NCBI GenBank assembly: GCA_030601675.1
Contig: JAUWBN010000007.1
Span: forward strand, 1 to 44,321
Length of the DNA stretch: 44,321 nt
DNA from: Hadesarchaea archaeon
Lineage (GTDB): Archaea; Hadarchaeota; Hadarchaeia; Hadarchaeales; Hadarchaeaceae
Reading direction: 5' to 3'
In this document: positions 1-8,992 of the stretch, one piece after another
Layout: every line of letters starts with the position of its first letter
Numbering within the stretch: the first letter of the stretch is position 1
Translations under genes and position numbers: made by a program
Notes under the pieces: model-generated
The model's input: the letters and a program-made list of their open reading frames with translations, nothing else
Told to the model about the DNA's origin: nothing
Databases searched by the model: none

Positions 1-2462
1 ATGGTGGCTGGTCCTCGAACCGCGTCCCCCCCCGCATAGACCTGCTCATGTCCTGTGCGCCCGGTTTGAGAATCTACAACGATAGTGTCGTTCTTGTGCA
101 GGGAGACGGAGCTTCCGTCGATGAAGGAGACATCTGGGCGCTGGCCGATGCCCACGATTATGGAATCTGCCTCAATCTGGAATTCGCTCCCCTCGATGGA
201 GATTGGCCTTCTCCTCCCGTCCGGGCCAGCTGCGCCCAGTTTGTTCCGAATGCATTCTAGAGCGACGGCCCGGCCCTCCTTAAGGATAATTCGGGTGGGC
301 GAAGCCAGTTCTTCCAGAATGGCGCCTTCCGAGAAGAGTCCCTCAACCTCCTCTTCGGTGGCTGGCATCTCCTGGCGGGTTCGCCGGTAGACTACCTTCA
401 CCGGCTCGCCGGTGAGCCGCTTGGCTGTTCTGGCCGCATCCATGGCCGTGTTCCCTCCGCCGATCACAAGGACCCTTTTGCCCAGGCCAACCCTTTCACC
501 CCGGCTCGCCCGCTCGAGAAAATCGAGGGCTTGGTAGACACCTTTTCTATCTTCGCCTTCGATGCCTAGGCGGGCACCTTTTTGGGCTCCCGAGGCTATG
601 TAAGCGGCATCGAAACCCTGATTAAGAAGCTCCTCCGGAGGAGTCGTGACAGGATGGGAAAGATCGATTTTGACCCCCAGCTTCTCGATTCGCTCAATGT
701 CCTCCCGGACGACTGCCTCGGGCAGCCTGAAGGTTGGAGCTATGGCTAGCATCCCCCCCACCCTGTCTTTGGTCTCATAAATGACCACCTCGATTCCGCA
801 CAGGGCTAGGTAGTAGGCTGCGGCCAGCCCCGAGGGGCCGCTACCGATCACCGCCACCCTGTGGCCGCTCCTTTCGGCCGCCTTCATCGTTACCCTTCCC
901 TTTTCGGCGGCGAACCGCTTCAGCGCCATGATGGCTACTGGCTCGTCGTAGTTGTTCCGCGTGCATCGGGTCTGGCATAGGTGGGTACAAACGTAGCCTG
1001 TCACCTCAGGAAGTGGATTGCGAGCTAGAATGATCTCCAGCGCCCGATCGTATTCTCGCTGAGAAATCAGCCAAGCATACTCGGGCACGTCCTGAAGGAC
1101 TGGACACTGCTCCACGCAGGGAGCATTGATGCAATCAAACAGGTTCAGCTTTGATTTAACCTTGGGAAGGCCGTAAGGATGGTAGTCCTTCTTGTATTGT
1201 GGGTCATCCAAGCTCCGGGCGGCTTCCAGTTCCAGGTTGGCCAGCCTATCCCGAGCGAGTTCCTCCAAGCTCGTCACTCCCCGGTCGCGCATATCCCTTT
1301 CCAGGTTTTCCAGATATTGAGTCAACCTAGAGTAACCGCCTGGTTTAAGAAGGTCGGAGACCGCGGAGACGGACCAGGCACCGGCGGCTAGGATGGACGT
1401 CACGTTGAGCGCGTCGGCTCCCGCAGAGAAAGAGACTTTCAGGTCGCCGGCGAACTCCTTGGAGAACTTATGGAAGAGATTGATGGTGATTGGATAGAGG
1501 GCGCGTCCCGACATGTAGATTTCATCGCCGGAGAGATAGCCCTTGTGATTCGCCACGGCTAGGGTGTTGCTCAACTTGACCCCAAAGATCAGGCCCCGCT
1601 CCGCGGCGACCTTCTTCAGGGGCCTAATCAATTCCACCGCCTGATCGTACTGCAGATCGTGCTCGAACACGGCGTCGGGAATGTGAATCTCCTTGAAACC
1701 GAGATAGTCGTGGAGGATGCGCATCACCGCCTCTTTGCCCAGCAGGGTGGGGTTCAGCTTGACCGTCGTGTGTAGTCCCCTTTCCTCCAGCAGGTACCTA
1801 CAGATCTTTTCGATTTCGCCTGGGGGGCAACCATGCATGGTCGAAAGGGTAACGCTGTTGACGATTCCAGAAGGGATCTCGATGTCAGCGAACTGGGGGA
1901 ACTTTTCTTTCAAAACCGCCCGGATTTTGGAGATTTCCTCAGACGCATCCTGCAGTCTGTCCATGAAACGAGTCATAGGCGGGCTCTGAATTCCCTTCAG
2001 GTCGTAGCCGACGCTCATGTTGAAGACCGTTCCGAAGGGAACTCTGCCTTCAAAGCCGAGGACCCCGTGGAGAATGTGGATCAATACCCAGGCTTTGATG
2101 TACTCCCATGTAGATTGATCTAGCTTGAGTTCTTGGGAAAATTCGACGTTATACCCCTCGTCCTCCATGTCGATGCAGGGCCTGGGGATATTCAGTTCGT
2201 CCATGATCTGTACGGTTTTCAACTCAATGAATCGGGCACCGCAGAGCCACGCGCAGATGATGTTCTGTGCCAGCTGAGTATGGGGACCCGCTCCTGGCCC
2301 AATGGGCGTAGCCAAGCACTGCCCGAAAACGTCCCGGACGGCATAAGGACTGTCTTTCTTAGGGATATGGAAAAGAGAGCGGGGGATCCCAAAGATGGAC
2401 TGGTTCTCTTCAAGCTCTGTCAGAATCCAGTTTAGAAGAACTTCAAAGGGTTGAACCTTCAT
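1..2462 (-). CDS. ygfK: YgfK-type flavoprotein oxidoreductase (3' end cut by window)
   Basis: Open without a stop from an ATG at 2462 to the window edge (about 820 codons), so the C-terminus is missing and the ORF track omits it. The N-terminus resembles E. coli YgfK strongly (SIFGIP, then ATPIGPGAGPHTQLAQNI and CIDMEDEGYN). This dihydroorotate dehydrogenase-like part is followed near residue 440 by a cysteine-rich Fe-S region (CINAPCVEQCP, later CTHLCQTRC), then a glutamate-synthase-small-subunit-like half with an FAD motif VIGSGPSG near 537, an NAD(P) motif VIGGGNTAMDA near 662 and YAGGDAVRGPAT near the edge. YgfK is annotated as a putative selenate reductase subunit, but in bacteria it sits in anaerobic purine/urate gene clusters with XdhD-type hydroxylases. 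Here too a hydroxylase locus follows. An electron-transfer role is inferred. Identity is confident; substrate is unknown. Confidence 0.93.
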   Translation of the reverse strand, partial: MKVQPFEVLLNWILTELEENQSIFGIPRSLFHIPKKDSPYAVRDVFGQCLATPIGPGAGPHTQLAQNIICAWLCGARFIELKTVQIMDELNIPRPCIDMEDEGYNVEFSQELKLDQSTWEYIKAWVLIHILHGVLGFEGRVPFGTVFNMSVGYDLKGIQSPPMTRFMDRLQDASEEISKIRAVLKEKFPQFADIEIPSGIVNSVTLSTMHGCPPGEIEKICRYLLEERGLHTTVKLNPTLLGKEAVMRILHDYLGFKEIHIPDAVFEHDLQYDQAVELIRPLKKVAAERGLIFGVKLSNTLAVANHKGYLSGDEIYMSGRALYPITINLFHKFSKEFAGDLKVSFSAGADALNVTSILAAGAWSVSAVSDLLKPGGYSRLTQYLENLERDMRDRGVTSLEELARDRLANLELEAARSLDDPQYKKDYHPYGLPKVKSKLNLFDCINAPCVEQCPVLQDVPEYAWLISQREYDRALEIILARNPLPEVTGYVCTHLCQTRCTRNNYDEPVAIMALKRFAAEKGRVTMKAAERSGHRVAVIGSGPSGLAAAYYLALCGIEVVIYETKDRVGGMLAIAPTFRLPEAVVREDIERIEKLGVKIDLSHPVTTPPEELLNQGFDAAYIASGAQKGARLGIEGEDRKGVYQALDFLERASRGERVGLGKRVLVIGGGNTAMDAARTAKRLTGEPVKVVYRRTRQEMPATEEEVEGLFSEGAILEELASPTRIILKEGRAVALECIRNKLGAAGPDGRRRPISIEGSEFQIEADSIIVGIGQRPDVSFIDGSSVSLHKNDTIVVDSQTGRTGHEQVYAGGDAVRGPAT

Positions 2463-2775
2463 TACATCCAACTCATCACACCCAGAAGATTACATTACCG
2501 CATTCTAATTAACCGCCTTGCAATATTTAAAATTTTTATCCAAGGAGATAATCTTTTGCTCCCAGTTCGCTAAGAATAAGTAAGACTGGTAATCAAATAT
2601 CTAGCTCCACGAACATTTTGAACAGGCTTCTAATTCCTCAGGAAAAGAAAGTGGCCCCCGTCAAGTGTTTCACCTGTTGGTTCTGCCGCTCTCGACGTGT
2701 CCGACCAGTGCTATCCGATATTAAGTGGTAAAACAGTTCTTAAGGCCTAGAATCATAAATTTAATCGTGCGTGTT
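2463..2775. promoter_or_regulatory. Divergent intergenic region between ygfK and xdhC
   Basis: About 310 bases, AT-rich near ygfK. On the minus strand TTTAAATATT around 2525-2535 could be the ygfK TATA box with a short leader. On the plus strand ATAAATTTAA near 2755-2765 lies just upstream of xdhC, slightly closer to the ATG than the usual TATA distance. A possible 26-codon cysteine-rich ORF (listed separately) lies inside. No riboswitch-like structure was recognised. Confidence 0.4.
2651..2731 (+). CDS. Possible 26-residue Cys-rich peptide
   Basis: GTG-started reading frame encoding a peptide that contains CFTCWFC (C-x2-C-x2-C) followed by a basic stretch RSRRVRP. It lies in the otherwise empty ygfK-xdhC gap, 44 bases upstream of xdhC. 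Closely spaced cysteines in so short a frame could bind zinc or iron. There is no clear ribosome binding site, and a chance ORF of this length is quite likely. Too short for the supplied ORF track. Confidence 0.22.
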   Translation: MAPVKCFTCWFCRSRRVRPVLSDIKW

Positions 2776-3573
2776 ATGCACGAGGAGATACTCCAGAAGG
2801 CGAATGAGCTCCTCGCGAAAGGCGAGACGTTTGCGATAGCCACTATAGTGCGGACTGAGGGCTCCACCCCTCGGAAGCTTGGAGCGAAGATGATCGTCCT
2901 TAAGGATGGAAGCACCTTCGGCACCATTGGGGGCGATTGCGTGGAATCTGGGACGGTGGCGGAGGCGCTCGAGGCGATAAAAGAAGGAAAATCTCGAACT
3001 GTTAGCATGACCCTTGAGGAAGAAGAGCTTGGCGGCGTGGGTATGAGGTGCGGGGGAAAGGTTGAAGTTTACATCGAGGTCATCAATCCTACTCCGAAGT
3101 TGTTGATCCTTGGGAGCGGACACGTTGGCGCCCAAGTTGCCAAACTAGGTCAAGGGGTTGGGTTTTCGGTCACCGTAATTGACCCATCGGCGAAAGAGGA
3201 AAATTTCCCCAAGTTGGTCGAGGTCATCCCAGAATTTGTTGATAAGGGTATCTCAAAAGTCGAAATCACGCCACAAACTTACATTGTGATTGCTACCGGC
3301 CATAAGTATGATGAGGCGGCGCTGAAGGCAGTCATCGACTCTAAGGCGACCTACATAGGAATGGTTGCAAGCAGAAGGAAGGCGGCCACCATCTACAGAA
3401 ATCTGATGGACGAGGGCATTTCTGAGGAGAAGCTTACGCGGATACACGCCCCAATAGGGCTTGATATTGGGGCTGAGACACCCGAGGAGATCGCGGTCAG
3501 CATAATTGCGGAGATTTTAAAGGAGCGCAGGAAGCCTGAAGCCTCCGGCGAGAGCCTCAAGATTTCTCCCTAA
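2776..3573 (+). CDS. xdhC: XdhC/CoxI-family molybdenum hydroxylase maturation factor
   Basis: About 265 residues from the ATG at 2776; the track's earlier start adds 17 residues that do not resemble the family. The N-terminal XdhC/CoxI domain shows ATIVRTEGSTPRKLGAKM and GGDCVES, and the C-terminal Rossmann-like domain starts with LLILGSGHVGAQVAKL and ends with the typical IGLDIGAETPEEIAVSI. XdhC proteins bind molybdenum cofactor and promote its sulfuration and insertion into xanthine dehydrogenase-family enzymes. The nearby hydroxylase genes at 5163-8825 are the obvious client. The 3' end overlaps the convergent mocA-like gene by 17 bases. Confidence 0.92.
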   Translation: MHEEILQKANELLAKGETFAIATIVRTEGSTPRKLGAKMIVLKDGSTFGTIGGDCVESGTVAEALEAIKEGKSRTVSMTLEEEELGGVGMRCGGKVEVYIEVINPTPKLLILGSGHVGAQVAKLGQGVGFSVTVIDPSAKEENFPKLVEVIPEFVDKGISKVEITPQTYIVIATGHKYDEAALKAVIDSKATYIGMVASRRKAATIYRNLMDEGISEEKLTRIHAPIGLDIGAETPEEIAVSIIAEILKERRKPEASGESLKISP

Positions 3574-4129
3574 GGGCTTGAAGACTTTCGGGAGTGTCTA
3601 GGTCTGTGACTGCCCACTCACCAGTTTCGATGACGCGGTGATCTTCTCCGTGCTTGTGGATTACATCGCGGATAAACTCATTTTTTTTGAGGGCCAATAT
3701 TTCGTCAAACAAGCTCCGGTCAAAGAGGACGGGGTGCCCCTTCTTCCCTTTATACGATGGGCTCACGATCTTTGCCCCGCGCTTCCAAGCGTCAATTGCC
3801 TTCACCAAAAAATCTCGATCCACAAACGGCTGATCCCCCAAGGCGAGGAAGACCGCATCATAATTTTTGAGTTGTTCGAGCCCTTTCTTGAAGGAGGAGA
3901 CCATCCCCTCTCGGTAATTCTCATTCACCACCCATCTCGTTCCAAGCTTCTCCAAAGTTGGTATCAGACTTTCTGGATTGTATCCCAAAACCACGACGAG
4001 CTCGTCTACCACGCCCTTGAAAGAATCCACCACCCACTCGATTATCCGCTTGCCCTTGATTCGAAGGAGGAGCTTCGGTGCCCCCATCCGTTGAGATTTT
4101 CCGGCAGCTAAAATCACAGCCCCAACCAT
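3557..4129 (-). CDS. mocA: MocA-like molybdenum cofactor nucleotidyltransferase
   Basis: 190 residues with the MobA-like NTP-transferase signature AVILAAGKSQRMGAPKLLL at the N-terminus, ALGDQPFVD in the middle (metal-binding Asp) and GHPVLFDRSLF, as in the MocA branch. MocA attaches CMP to molybdopterin to give the MCD form used by xanthine dehydrogenase-family hydroxylases. The cofactor form is inferred from family and context, since NTP-transferase specificity cannot be read directly. The gene overlaps the upstream MoeA-related gene by 16 bases, so the two are probably co-transcribed. Confidence 0.85.
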   Translation of the reverse strand: MVGAVILAAGKSQRMGAPKLLLRIKGKRIIEWVVDSFKGVVDELVVVLGYNPESLIPTLEKLGTRWVVNENYREGMVSSFKKGLEQLKNYDAVFLALGDQPFVDRDFLVKAIDAWKRGAKIVSPSYKGKKGHPVLFDRSLFDEILALKKNEFIRDVIHKHGEDHRVIETGEWAVTDLDTPESLQALREKS

Positions 4130-5094
4130 GCGAACCCGCCGTGCCCGAGTTCGGCAATCTCCTCTCGGGTTATTTTTTCTTTTACGAGAATTCTTGGAAG
4201 GATTCGATCGAAACTCGTCCGTTTATCGGGGAGCACGCATGCTGGAAGCCCGAGAATAGGAACTCCATCTAGGTAGGCCAGCATGATCATTGCACCCGGA
4301 AAAATCGGGACACCACGGGAGACAACATCTGCTCCCGTTTTTCTTATCGCTGCGGGCGTCAAGTCTCCAGAGTCCACCGCCATGCCACCTGCGACCAAGA
4401 TGAGTTCATAACCCTTTTCCTTGAACTCGAGAATTTTTTCCTTGATTTTTTCCTCGTCATCAGGCAAAATGGTTGATTCATGAACATCGAGACCATAGTC
4501 CCCTAACTTTTCCTTCAGGACTGGAACAAATGCGTCCTTTATCCTGCCCTCGTAAACTTCAGTTCCTGTAACGATGGCCCCGACTTTTTTGATCTTCGGG
4601 GAAATCACTTGAAGCACCGGTTTGTCTTTTTCCAAAATTTCTTCCACTTTTCTCATCCGACCTTCATCAACGGTTAAGGGAACTATCTTGACAGCGCCCA
4701 CCACCGCTCCTTTTTTCACACCCGTGTTGTTCACCCGAGTGACGAAAGTGAAATCATCGATGAGGTTGATCTGCTTGATAACTTCAACCTTGACCTTCAA
4801 AAGCCCGGGCTTTTCAGCTATCAAGGTTATGCTTCCTTTGTCCGGTCCTTTGTAGGAAAGATTTTCGCCCATCGCGGCGCGAGCCATCCTTATTGCCGCT
4901 TCATCTTCATGAACTCCCTCTTCTTCCCCTCCGACGTAAACGAAGTAGTTCCCAGCATCTTTCAGTTGCTCCACATCCCCCGCCCGGACCACATGCCCTC
5001 TTTTAAAAAGGACGATTTTTATTCCGGGTCCATATCGAACGACATCGTGGGCAAGAGGTTTTCCGATAGCATCTTCTACCTTCACTTTTTTCAC
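4114..5094 (-). CDS. MoeA-related molybdopterin-binding protein
   Basis: 326 residues. The C-terminal half carries a MoeA/MogA-like molybdopterin-binding fold (VGAIVTGTEVYEGRIKDAF, then ILVAGGMAVDSGDLTPAAI and GVPILGLPACVL). The N-terminal part (VEDAIGKPLAHDVVRYGPG) differs from true MoeA. This is the MoeA-like type found next to molybdenum hydroxylase genes. A complete MoeA is present at 40531, so this copy probably has a dedicated role in loading or modifying cofactor for the neighbouring enzyme (inference). It is transcribed divergently from the hydroxylase large subunit, sharing a 68-base gap. Confidence 0.82.
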   Translation of the reverse strand: MKKVKVEDAIGKPLAHDVVRYGPGIKIVLFKRGHVVRAGDVEQLKDAGNYFVYVGGEEEGVHEDEAAIRMARAAMGENLSYKGPDKGSITLIAEKPGLLKVKVEVIKQINLIDDFTFVTRVNNTGVKKGAVVGAVKIVPLTVDEGRMRKVEEILEKDKPVLQVISPKIKKVGAIVTGTEVYEGRIKDAFVPVLKEKLGDYGLDVHESTILPDDEEKIKEKILEFKEKGYELILVAGGMAVDSGDLTPAAIRKTGADVVSRGVPIFPGAMIMLAYLDGVPILGLPACVLPDKRTSFDRILPRILVKEKITREEIAELGHGGFAWLGL

Positions 5095-5162
5095 GAAATC
5101 CCAAGTGTCAGTGTAGGAGAAACTTTTTAATTCTTTGCAACAACAACGAACGGGAGTTGGGG

Positions 5163-7505
5163 ATGAAATATTCGTACATGGGCAAGGGTGTCCCCCGCAT
5201 CGACGCTTTTGAAAAAGTGACTGGCACGGCGCTGTACACCGGAGACCTCAGGTTCCCCGGGATGCTCTACACAAAATTGCTGAAGAGCCCCCTCGGTCAT
5301 GCCAGAATTGTCAACATCGACACCGGCGAGGCCGAGAAGCTTCCGGGAGTGCGGGCAGTCCTGATCGGCAAAGAGGCCCCCTATAAGTTCGGCATTTACA
5401 TGGGCGATAAGACGGTGCTTGCCTCAGGCAAAGTTCGCCACGTCGGGGAGCCGGTTGCAGCAGTTGCGGCCGACACGGAGGAGATAGCCGAGCGGGCCGT
5501 CGAGCTGATAAAGGTCGAGTACGAGGAGCTCCCCGGCGCTTTTGATGTCCTAAAAGCGATGGAGGACGGGGCGCCGCTAGTGCATGAAAACATGAGCGAG
5601 TACAGGCACGCCCCGTTCATCTACCCCAAGTCGGGCACGAATATAGCGAACCACTTCAAGCTACGAAAGGGCGATGTCGAGCGCGGTTTCAAGGAGGCAG
5701 ATGTCGTCATCGAGAACGAGTTCTACCAGCCCCAGGTCCAAAACGTTCAAATGGAGACCCACACCTCCATAGGGCAGTGGCTCCCAAACGGGCAGATAAA
5801 TATCTGGACGAGCGCGCAGTCCCCCTTTGCGGTCAGGCACCTATTGAGCGTTGGTCTCGGGGTCCCGCTTCACAAGATTAATGTCGTCGTACCCTACCTC
5901 GGCGGCGGCTTCGGCGGGAAGGCGGGGCTTCACTGGGAGCCCCTCGTGGTCCTGCTCTCGAAGAAGGCGGGGGGCAGGCCCGTGAGGCTCGTGATGACCC
6001 GCGAGGAACAGTTCTACACGACGGCCGTCCGGCAGGGCTTCTACGCGCGCATCAAGACGGGGGCGAAGCGGGATGGGAAGATAACCGCTGGGGCGTTCTT
6101 TTACGTTTGGGATGCGGGAGCTTACGCTGACTACGGTGTCAACATCACACGGGCTGCTGGCTACTCTTGTACGGGACCGTATGAAATCCCACACATCAAG
6201 TGCGACAGCCTGACCGTATACACAAACCACCCCTATGGCACAGCCTACCGGGGTTTCGGCCACCCGGAGTTCCACTTCGCGACGGAGCGCCAGATGGACC
6301 TCTTGGCGCGGGCGATCGGGATGGACCCAGTCGAGTTCCGTCTGAAGAACGCAGCGGTGCCAGGGCGCATCACTGCAACGGGGGAGAAGCTCCGCGAGGA
6401 CGCCGGGCGGGTGGACGAGTGCATCAAAGCTGTCGTCGAAGCGATTGGCTGGGGCAAGAAAGCGCCAAAGGAAGTGAATGGAAAATTGCGTGGGAAGGGG
6501 ATAGCGGCACTCTGGAAGGCCCCCGCCATGCCTTCTTCCACTTCATCATCCGCGATTCTGAAGCTAAACGAGGACGGGAGCGTCACCTTATCCATAAGTT
6601 CCACCGAGATGGGCCAAGGAACTCCGACCGGTTTGGCTCAGATGGTGGCGGACGAGCTGCAGATGCCGATTGAGAAGGTGAAGGTGGTCACCAAGCGGGA
6701 GACCGATTTTAGCCCATACACTTGGCAGACGGTCGCGAGCCGCGGTCTCTTCATGGAGGGAAACGCAACGCTCGACGCGGTCCGAAATCTAAAGGAGCAG
6801 GTCAAAACTACCGCGGCGGAGCTACTCGGGGTCCCGAAGAAAGAACTCGAGGTAGCAGAGGAGAGGGTGTTCGCCCTTGGGAGGCCGGACAAAAGCATCC
6901 CCTTGGCGAAGCTCGCGACAGCTGGCATCTTCCCGGACGGAAGGGGGATTGGTGGCCCGGTACTCGGCTATGGATACTACACGGCGGAGGGACTGACAAA
7001 CTTGGATCCCGAGACGGGGCAGGGACTCCCGGCGCTGATGTGGACCTTCGGGGCGCAGGGAGCCGAAGTTGAGGTGGACCCGGAAACTGGCGATGTCCGG
7101 GTGGTTAAAATGGCCTCGGCGTTCGACATCGGGAGGGCCATAAACCCACTCTTGCTGAAAGGCCAAGTTTATGGAGGCATTGTTCAGGGCATCGGGAGCG
7201 CGCTCATGGAGGAGTTCATCTTCGACGAAAGGGGAGCGCTCCTCAACAAGAACCTCACGGATTACAAGATCTGTAGGACACAGGACATACCCGAAGAGAT
7301 GGTGTTTATACCCATCGAGAACCCGCAGCGGAATGCCCCACACGGCGTCCGGGGCATCGGCGAGCACCCGCGCATCTCCATCGAGCCGGCGATCGCGAAC
7401 GCCATCTACGATGCTGCGGGCATCGACCTCTTCGAGATACCGATGAATAGGGAGAGGGTCTGGCGGGCGCTCAGGAAGAAGGGTGAGAAACGTGCCTTTG
7501 CCTGA
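5163..7505 (+). CDS. Xanthine dehydrogenase-type molybdopterin-binding large subunit
   Basis: 780 residues from ATG 5163; the track begins at a TTG two codons earlier. Conserved elements are LGGGFGGKAG near 246, PYGTAYRGFGHPEF near 355 and the active-site GVRGIGEHP near 728, whose Glu is the general base of the family. The loop reads AYRGFG rather than the AYxCSFR of form I CO dehydrogenase, so a CoxL assignment is not supported. The substrate could be a purine, an aldehyde or another aromatic or N-heterocyclic compound. A TATA-like CTTTTTAA lies about 35 bases upstream. It forms a tight operon with the FAD and 2Fe-2S subunits. Confidence 0.92.
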   Translation: MKYSYMGKGVPRIDAFEKVTGTALYTGDLRFPGMLYTKLLKSPLGHARIVNIDTGEAEKLPGVRAVLIGKEAPYKFGIYMGDKTVLASGKVRHVGEPVAAVAADTEEIAERAVELIKVEYEELPGAFDVLKAMEDGAPLVHENMSEYRHAPFIYPKSGTNIANHFKLRKGDVERGFKEADVVIENEFYQPQVQNVQMETHTSIGQWLPNGQINIWTSAQSPFAVRHLLSVGLGVPLHKINVVVPYLGGGFGGKAGLHWEPLVVLLSKKAGGRPVRLVMTREEQFYTTAVRQGFYARIKTGAKRDGKITAGAFFYVWDAGAYADYGVNITRAAGYSCTGPYEIPHIKCDSLTVYTNHPYGTAYRGFGHPEFHFATERQMDLLARAIGMDPVEFRLKNAAVPGRITATGEKLREDAGRVDECIKAVVEAIGWGKKAPKEVNGKLRGKGIAALWKAPAMPSSTSSSAILKLNEDGSVTLSISSTEMGQGTPTGLAQMVADELQMPIEKVKVVTKRETDFSPYTWQTVASRGLFMEGNATLDAVRNLKEQVKTTAAELLGVPKKELEVAEERVFALGRPDKSIPLAKLATAGIFPDGRGIGGPVLGYGYYTAEGLTNLDPETGQGLPALMWTFGAQGAEVEVDPETGDVRVVKMASAFDIGRAINPLLLKGQVYGGIVQGIGSALMEEFIFDERGALLNKNLTDYKICRTQDIPEEMVFIPIENPQRNAPHGVRGIGEHPRISIEPAIANAIYDAAGIDLFEIPMNRERVWRALRKKGEKRAFA

Positions 7506-8352
7506 ATTCGACTACATCAGGCCTAAATCGGTCGAGGAGCTGGTATCCATCCTAGCCAAACACGGAAGCGAAGCCAAGCTGATGGCTGGGGGCACGGATC
7601 TTCTGGTGCTCATGCGCGATAGGTTGGTCAGGCCGAGGTACGTCGTCGACATCAAAGGAATCGGGGAGCTGCAGGGGCTATCGTGGGACGAGGGGCGAGG
7701 CCTCACGATTGGTGCCGCGGTAACCTTGAACGAGATAATCGCCTCGGAAGTCATCAGGGAACGATTCGGGGCCCTCTGGAGCGCAGCGAGCGAGCTGGCC
7801 GACCCCACTGTGAGGAACCGCGCCACCTTGGTGGGAAACATCTGCAACGCGTCTCCGGCAGCCGACACCGCCCCCGCGCTCCTCGTACATAATGCCGAGG
7901 TCGAGGCCGTGAGCGCGAAGGGAAGTAGGAAAATCCCCATCGAGGACTTTTTCAAGGGGGTAAAGCGGACCGCGCTGGGGCCGGACGAATTTGTCAAGGC
8001 CGTGCATCTCCCCAACCCACCAGATGGGGCGAAGAGTTGGTACCTGAAATGGAAGCGAACATGGGGCGAGGATCTAGCGCTTGTAGGCGTGGCGGGCCTC
8101 GTAGCGAACTCTGGAAAATGGATCGTCAGGGTTGCCTTGTCGTCTGTGGCGCCGACGCCAGTTCTCGTGGCCGAGATCCAGAATGCATTTGAGGGGGGCG
8201 GGACGCTGGAGGAGAAAATAGAAAAAGCAGCCGCCAGCATCCCGGGAGGAATCTGCCCAATAACGGATGTGAGGTGCAATGCCGAGTACCGCACCCACGT
8301 CGCGGCCATCCTGACGAAGCGCGTATTGAGAAAACTTCTGGGGTTGGGCTGA
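7483..8352 (+). CDS. Molybdenum hydroxylase FAD-binding medium subunit (CoxM/XdhB type)
   Basis: 289 residues with a GTG start inside the end of the large-subunit gene (23-base overlap; a GTG at 7492 is also possible). FAD-binding motifs of the PCMH fold are visible: KLMAGGTDLLVLMR near the N-terminus and VRNRATLVGNICNASPAADTAPAL in the middle, followed by the C-terminal domain. This subunit passes electrons from the Fe-S subunit to an external acceptor. Operon order large-medium-small with overlapping ends suggests translational coupling. Confidence 0.92.
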   Translation: MRNVPLPEFDYIRPKSVEELVSILAKHGSEAKLMAGGTDLLVLMRDRLVRPRYVVDIKGIGELQGLSWDEGRGLTIGAAVTLNEIIASEVIRERFGALWSAASELADPTVRNRATLVGNICNASPAADTAPALLVHNAEVEAVSAKGSRKIPIEDFFKGVKRTALGPDEFVKAVHLPNPPDGAKSWYLKWKRTWGEDLALVGVAGLVANSGKWIVRVALSSVAPTPVLVAEIQNAFEGGGTLEEKIEKAAASIPGGICPITDVRCNAEYRTHVAAILTKRVLRKLLGLG

Positions 8353-8825
8353 TGTCGAAGCACAAGATTTCGGTCAGGGCAAATGGGCAGCTTTACGAGC
8401 GAGATGTCGAGCCGAGGCGCACGCTGCTCCAGTTCATCAGGGAGGACCTAGGCCTGACAGGGACGAAGTGCGCGTGCGAGCGCGGGGACTGCGGACTGTG
8501 CACGGTTTTGGTCGACGGGGTGCCCACCAAATCCTGTTTGGTGCTGGCGGTCGAGGTAGACGGAAAGGAGATAACCACCATCGAGGGCTTGATGGAGGGG
8601 GAGGAGCTCAACCCGGTCCAGCGGGCTTTCATCGAGCACGGGGCAGTCCAGTGCGGCTTCTGCACCCCTGCATTCATCGTCGCAGGGGGGGCCTTGCTGA
8701 AGCGCAACCCGAGCCCGACCGAGGAAGAGGTGAAGGAGGCGGTGGGTGGGATTCTCTGCCGATGCACGGGCTACCGGCAGATCATCGATGCTATCTTGGA
8801 CGCTTCTAAGGGCGCGAAGAAGTAA
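8352..8825 (+). CDS. Molybdenum hydroxylase 2Fe-2S small subunit (CoxS/XdhC-Fe-S type)
   Basis: 157 residues from the ATG that overlaps the previous stop by one base (TGATG); the track's longer start is an artefact. The plant-type 2Fe-2S cluster has cysteines at about 42, 47, 50 and 62 (CERGDCGLC, KSC). The second cluster is given by CGFCTPAF and CRCTGY. The length is typical for the family. It links the molybdenum centre to the FAD subunit. The hydroxylase operon appears to end here, as a non-coding stretch of 167 bases follows. Confidence 0.95.
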   Translation: MSKHKISVRANGQLYERDVEPRRTLLQFIREDLGLTGTKCACERGDCGLCTVLVDGVPTKSCLVLAVEVDGKEITTIEGLMEGEELNPVQRAFIEHGAVQCGFCTPAFIVAGGALLKRNPSPTEEEVKEAVGGILCRCTGYRQIIDAILDASKGAKK

Positions 8826-8992
8826 AAACTGTTGAAGAAAATTTTTGAGAACTCTCTTGGCGAAGGGGGCCAGATGGAAGGCTGATAAGCTGGGATTCAA
8901 ATTATCAACTGGCGATCCGATGAGGACAACTACCCCGCTTGTCGCTACATCCGCGGCAAACGTTTTCATGTAATATTTGGGGATCCTTCAAA

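Noticed and set aside
5841-6275. Minus-strand ORFs within the hydroxylase large subunit and other subunit genes
   Set aside because: Antisense shadows of well-identified coding regions with no recognisable motifs.
5163-8825. Aerobic-type CO dehydrogenase (CoxLMS)
   Set aside because: The active-site loop is AYRGFG instead of the form I AYxCSFR signature; only the general molybdenum hydroxylase family can be stated.
8448-8969. Minus-strand ORF starting MKTFAADVATSG at the end of the hydroxylase operon
   Set aside because: The first 40 residues look plausible but the rest is antisense to the 2Fe-2S subunit and there is no promoter or ribosome site; a true short gene here is not supported.
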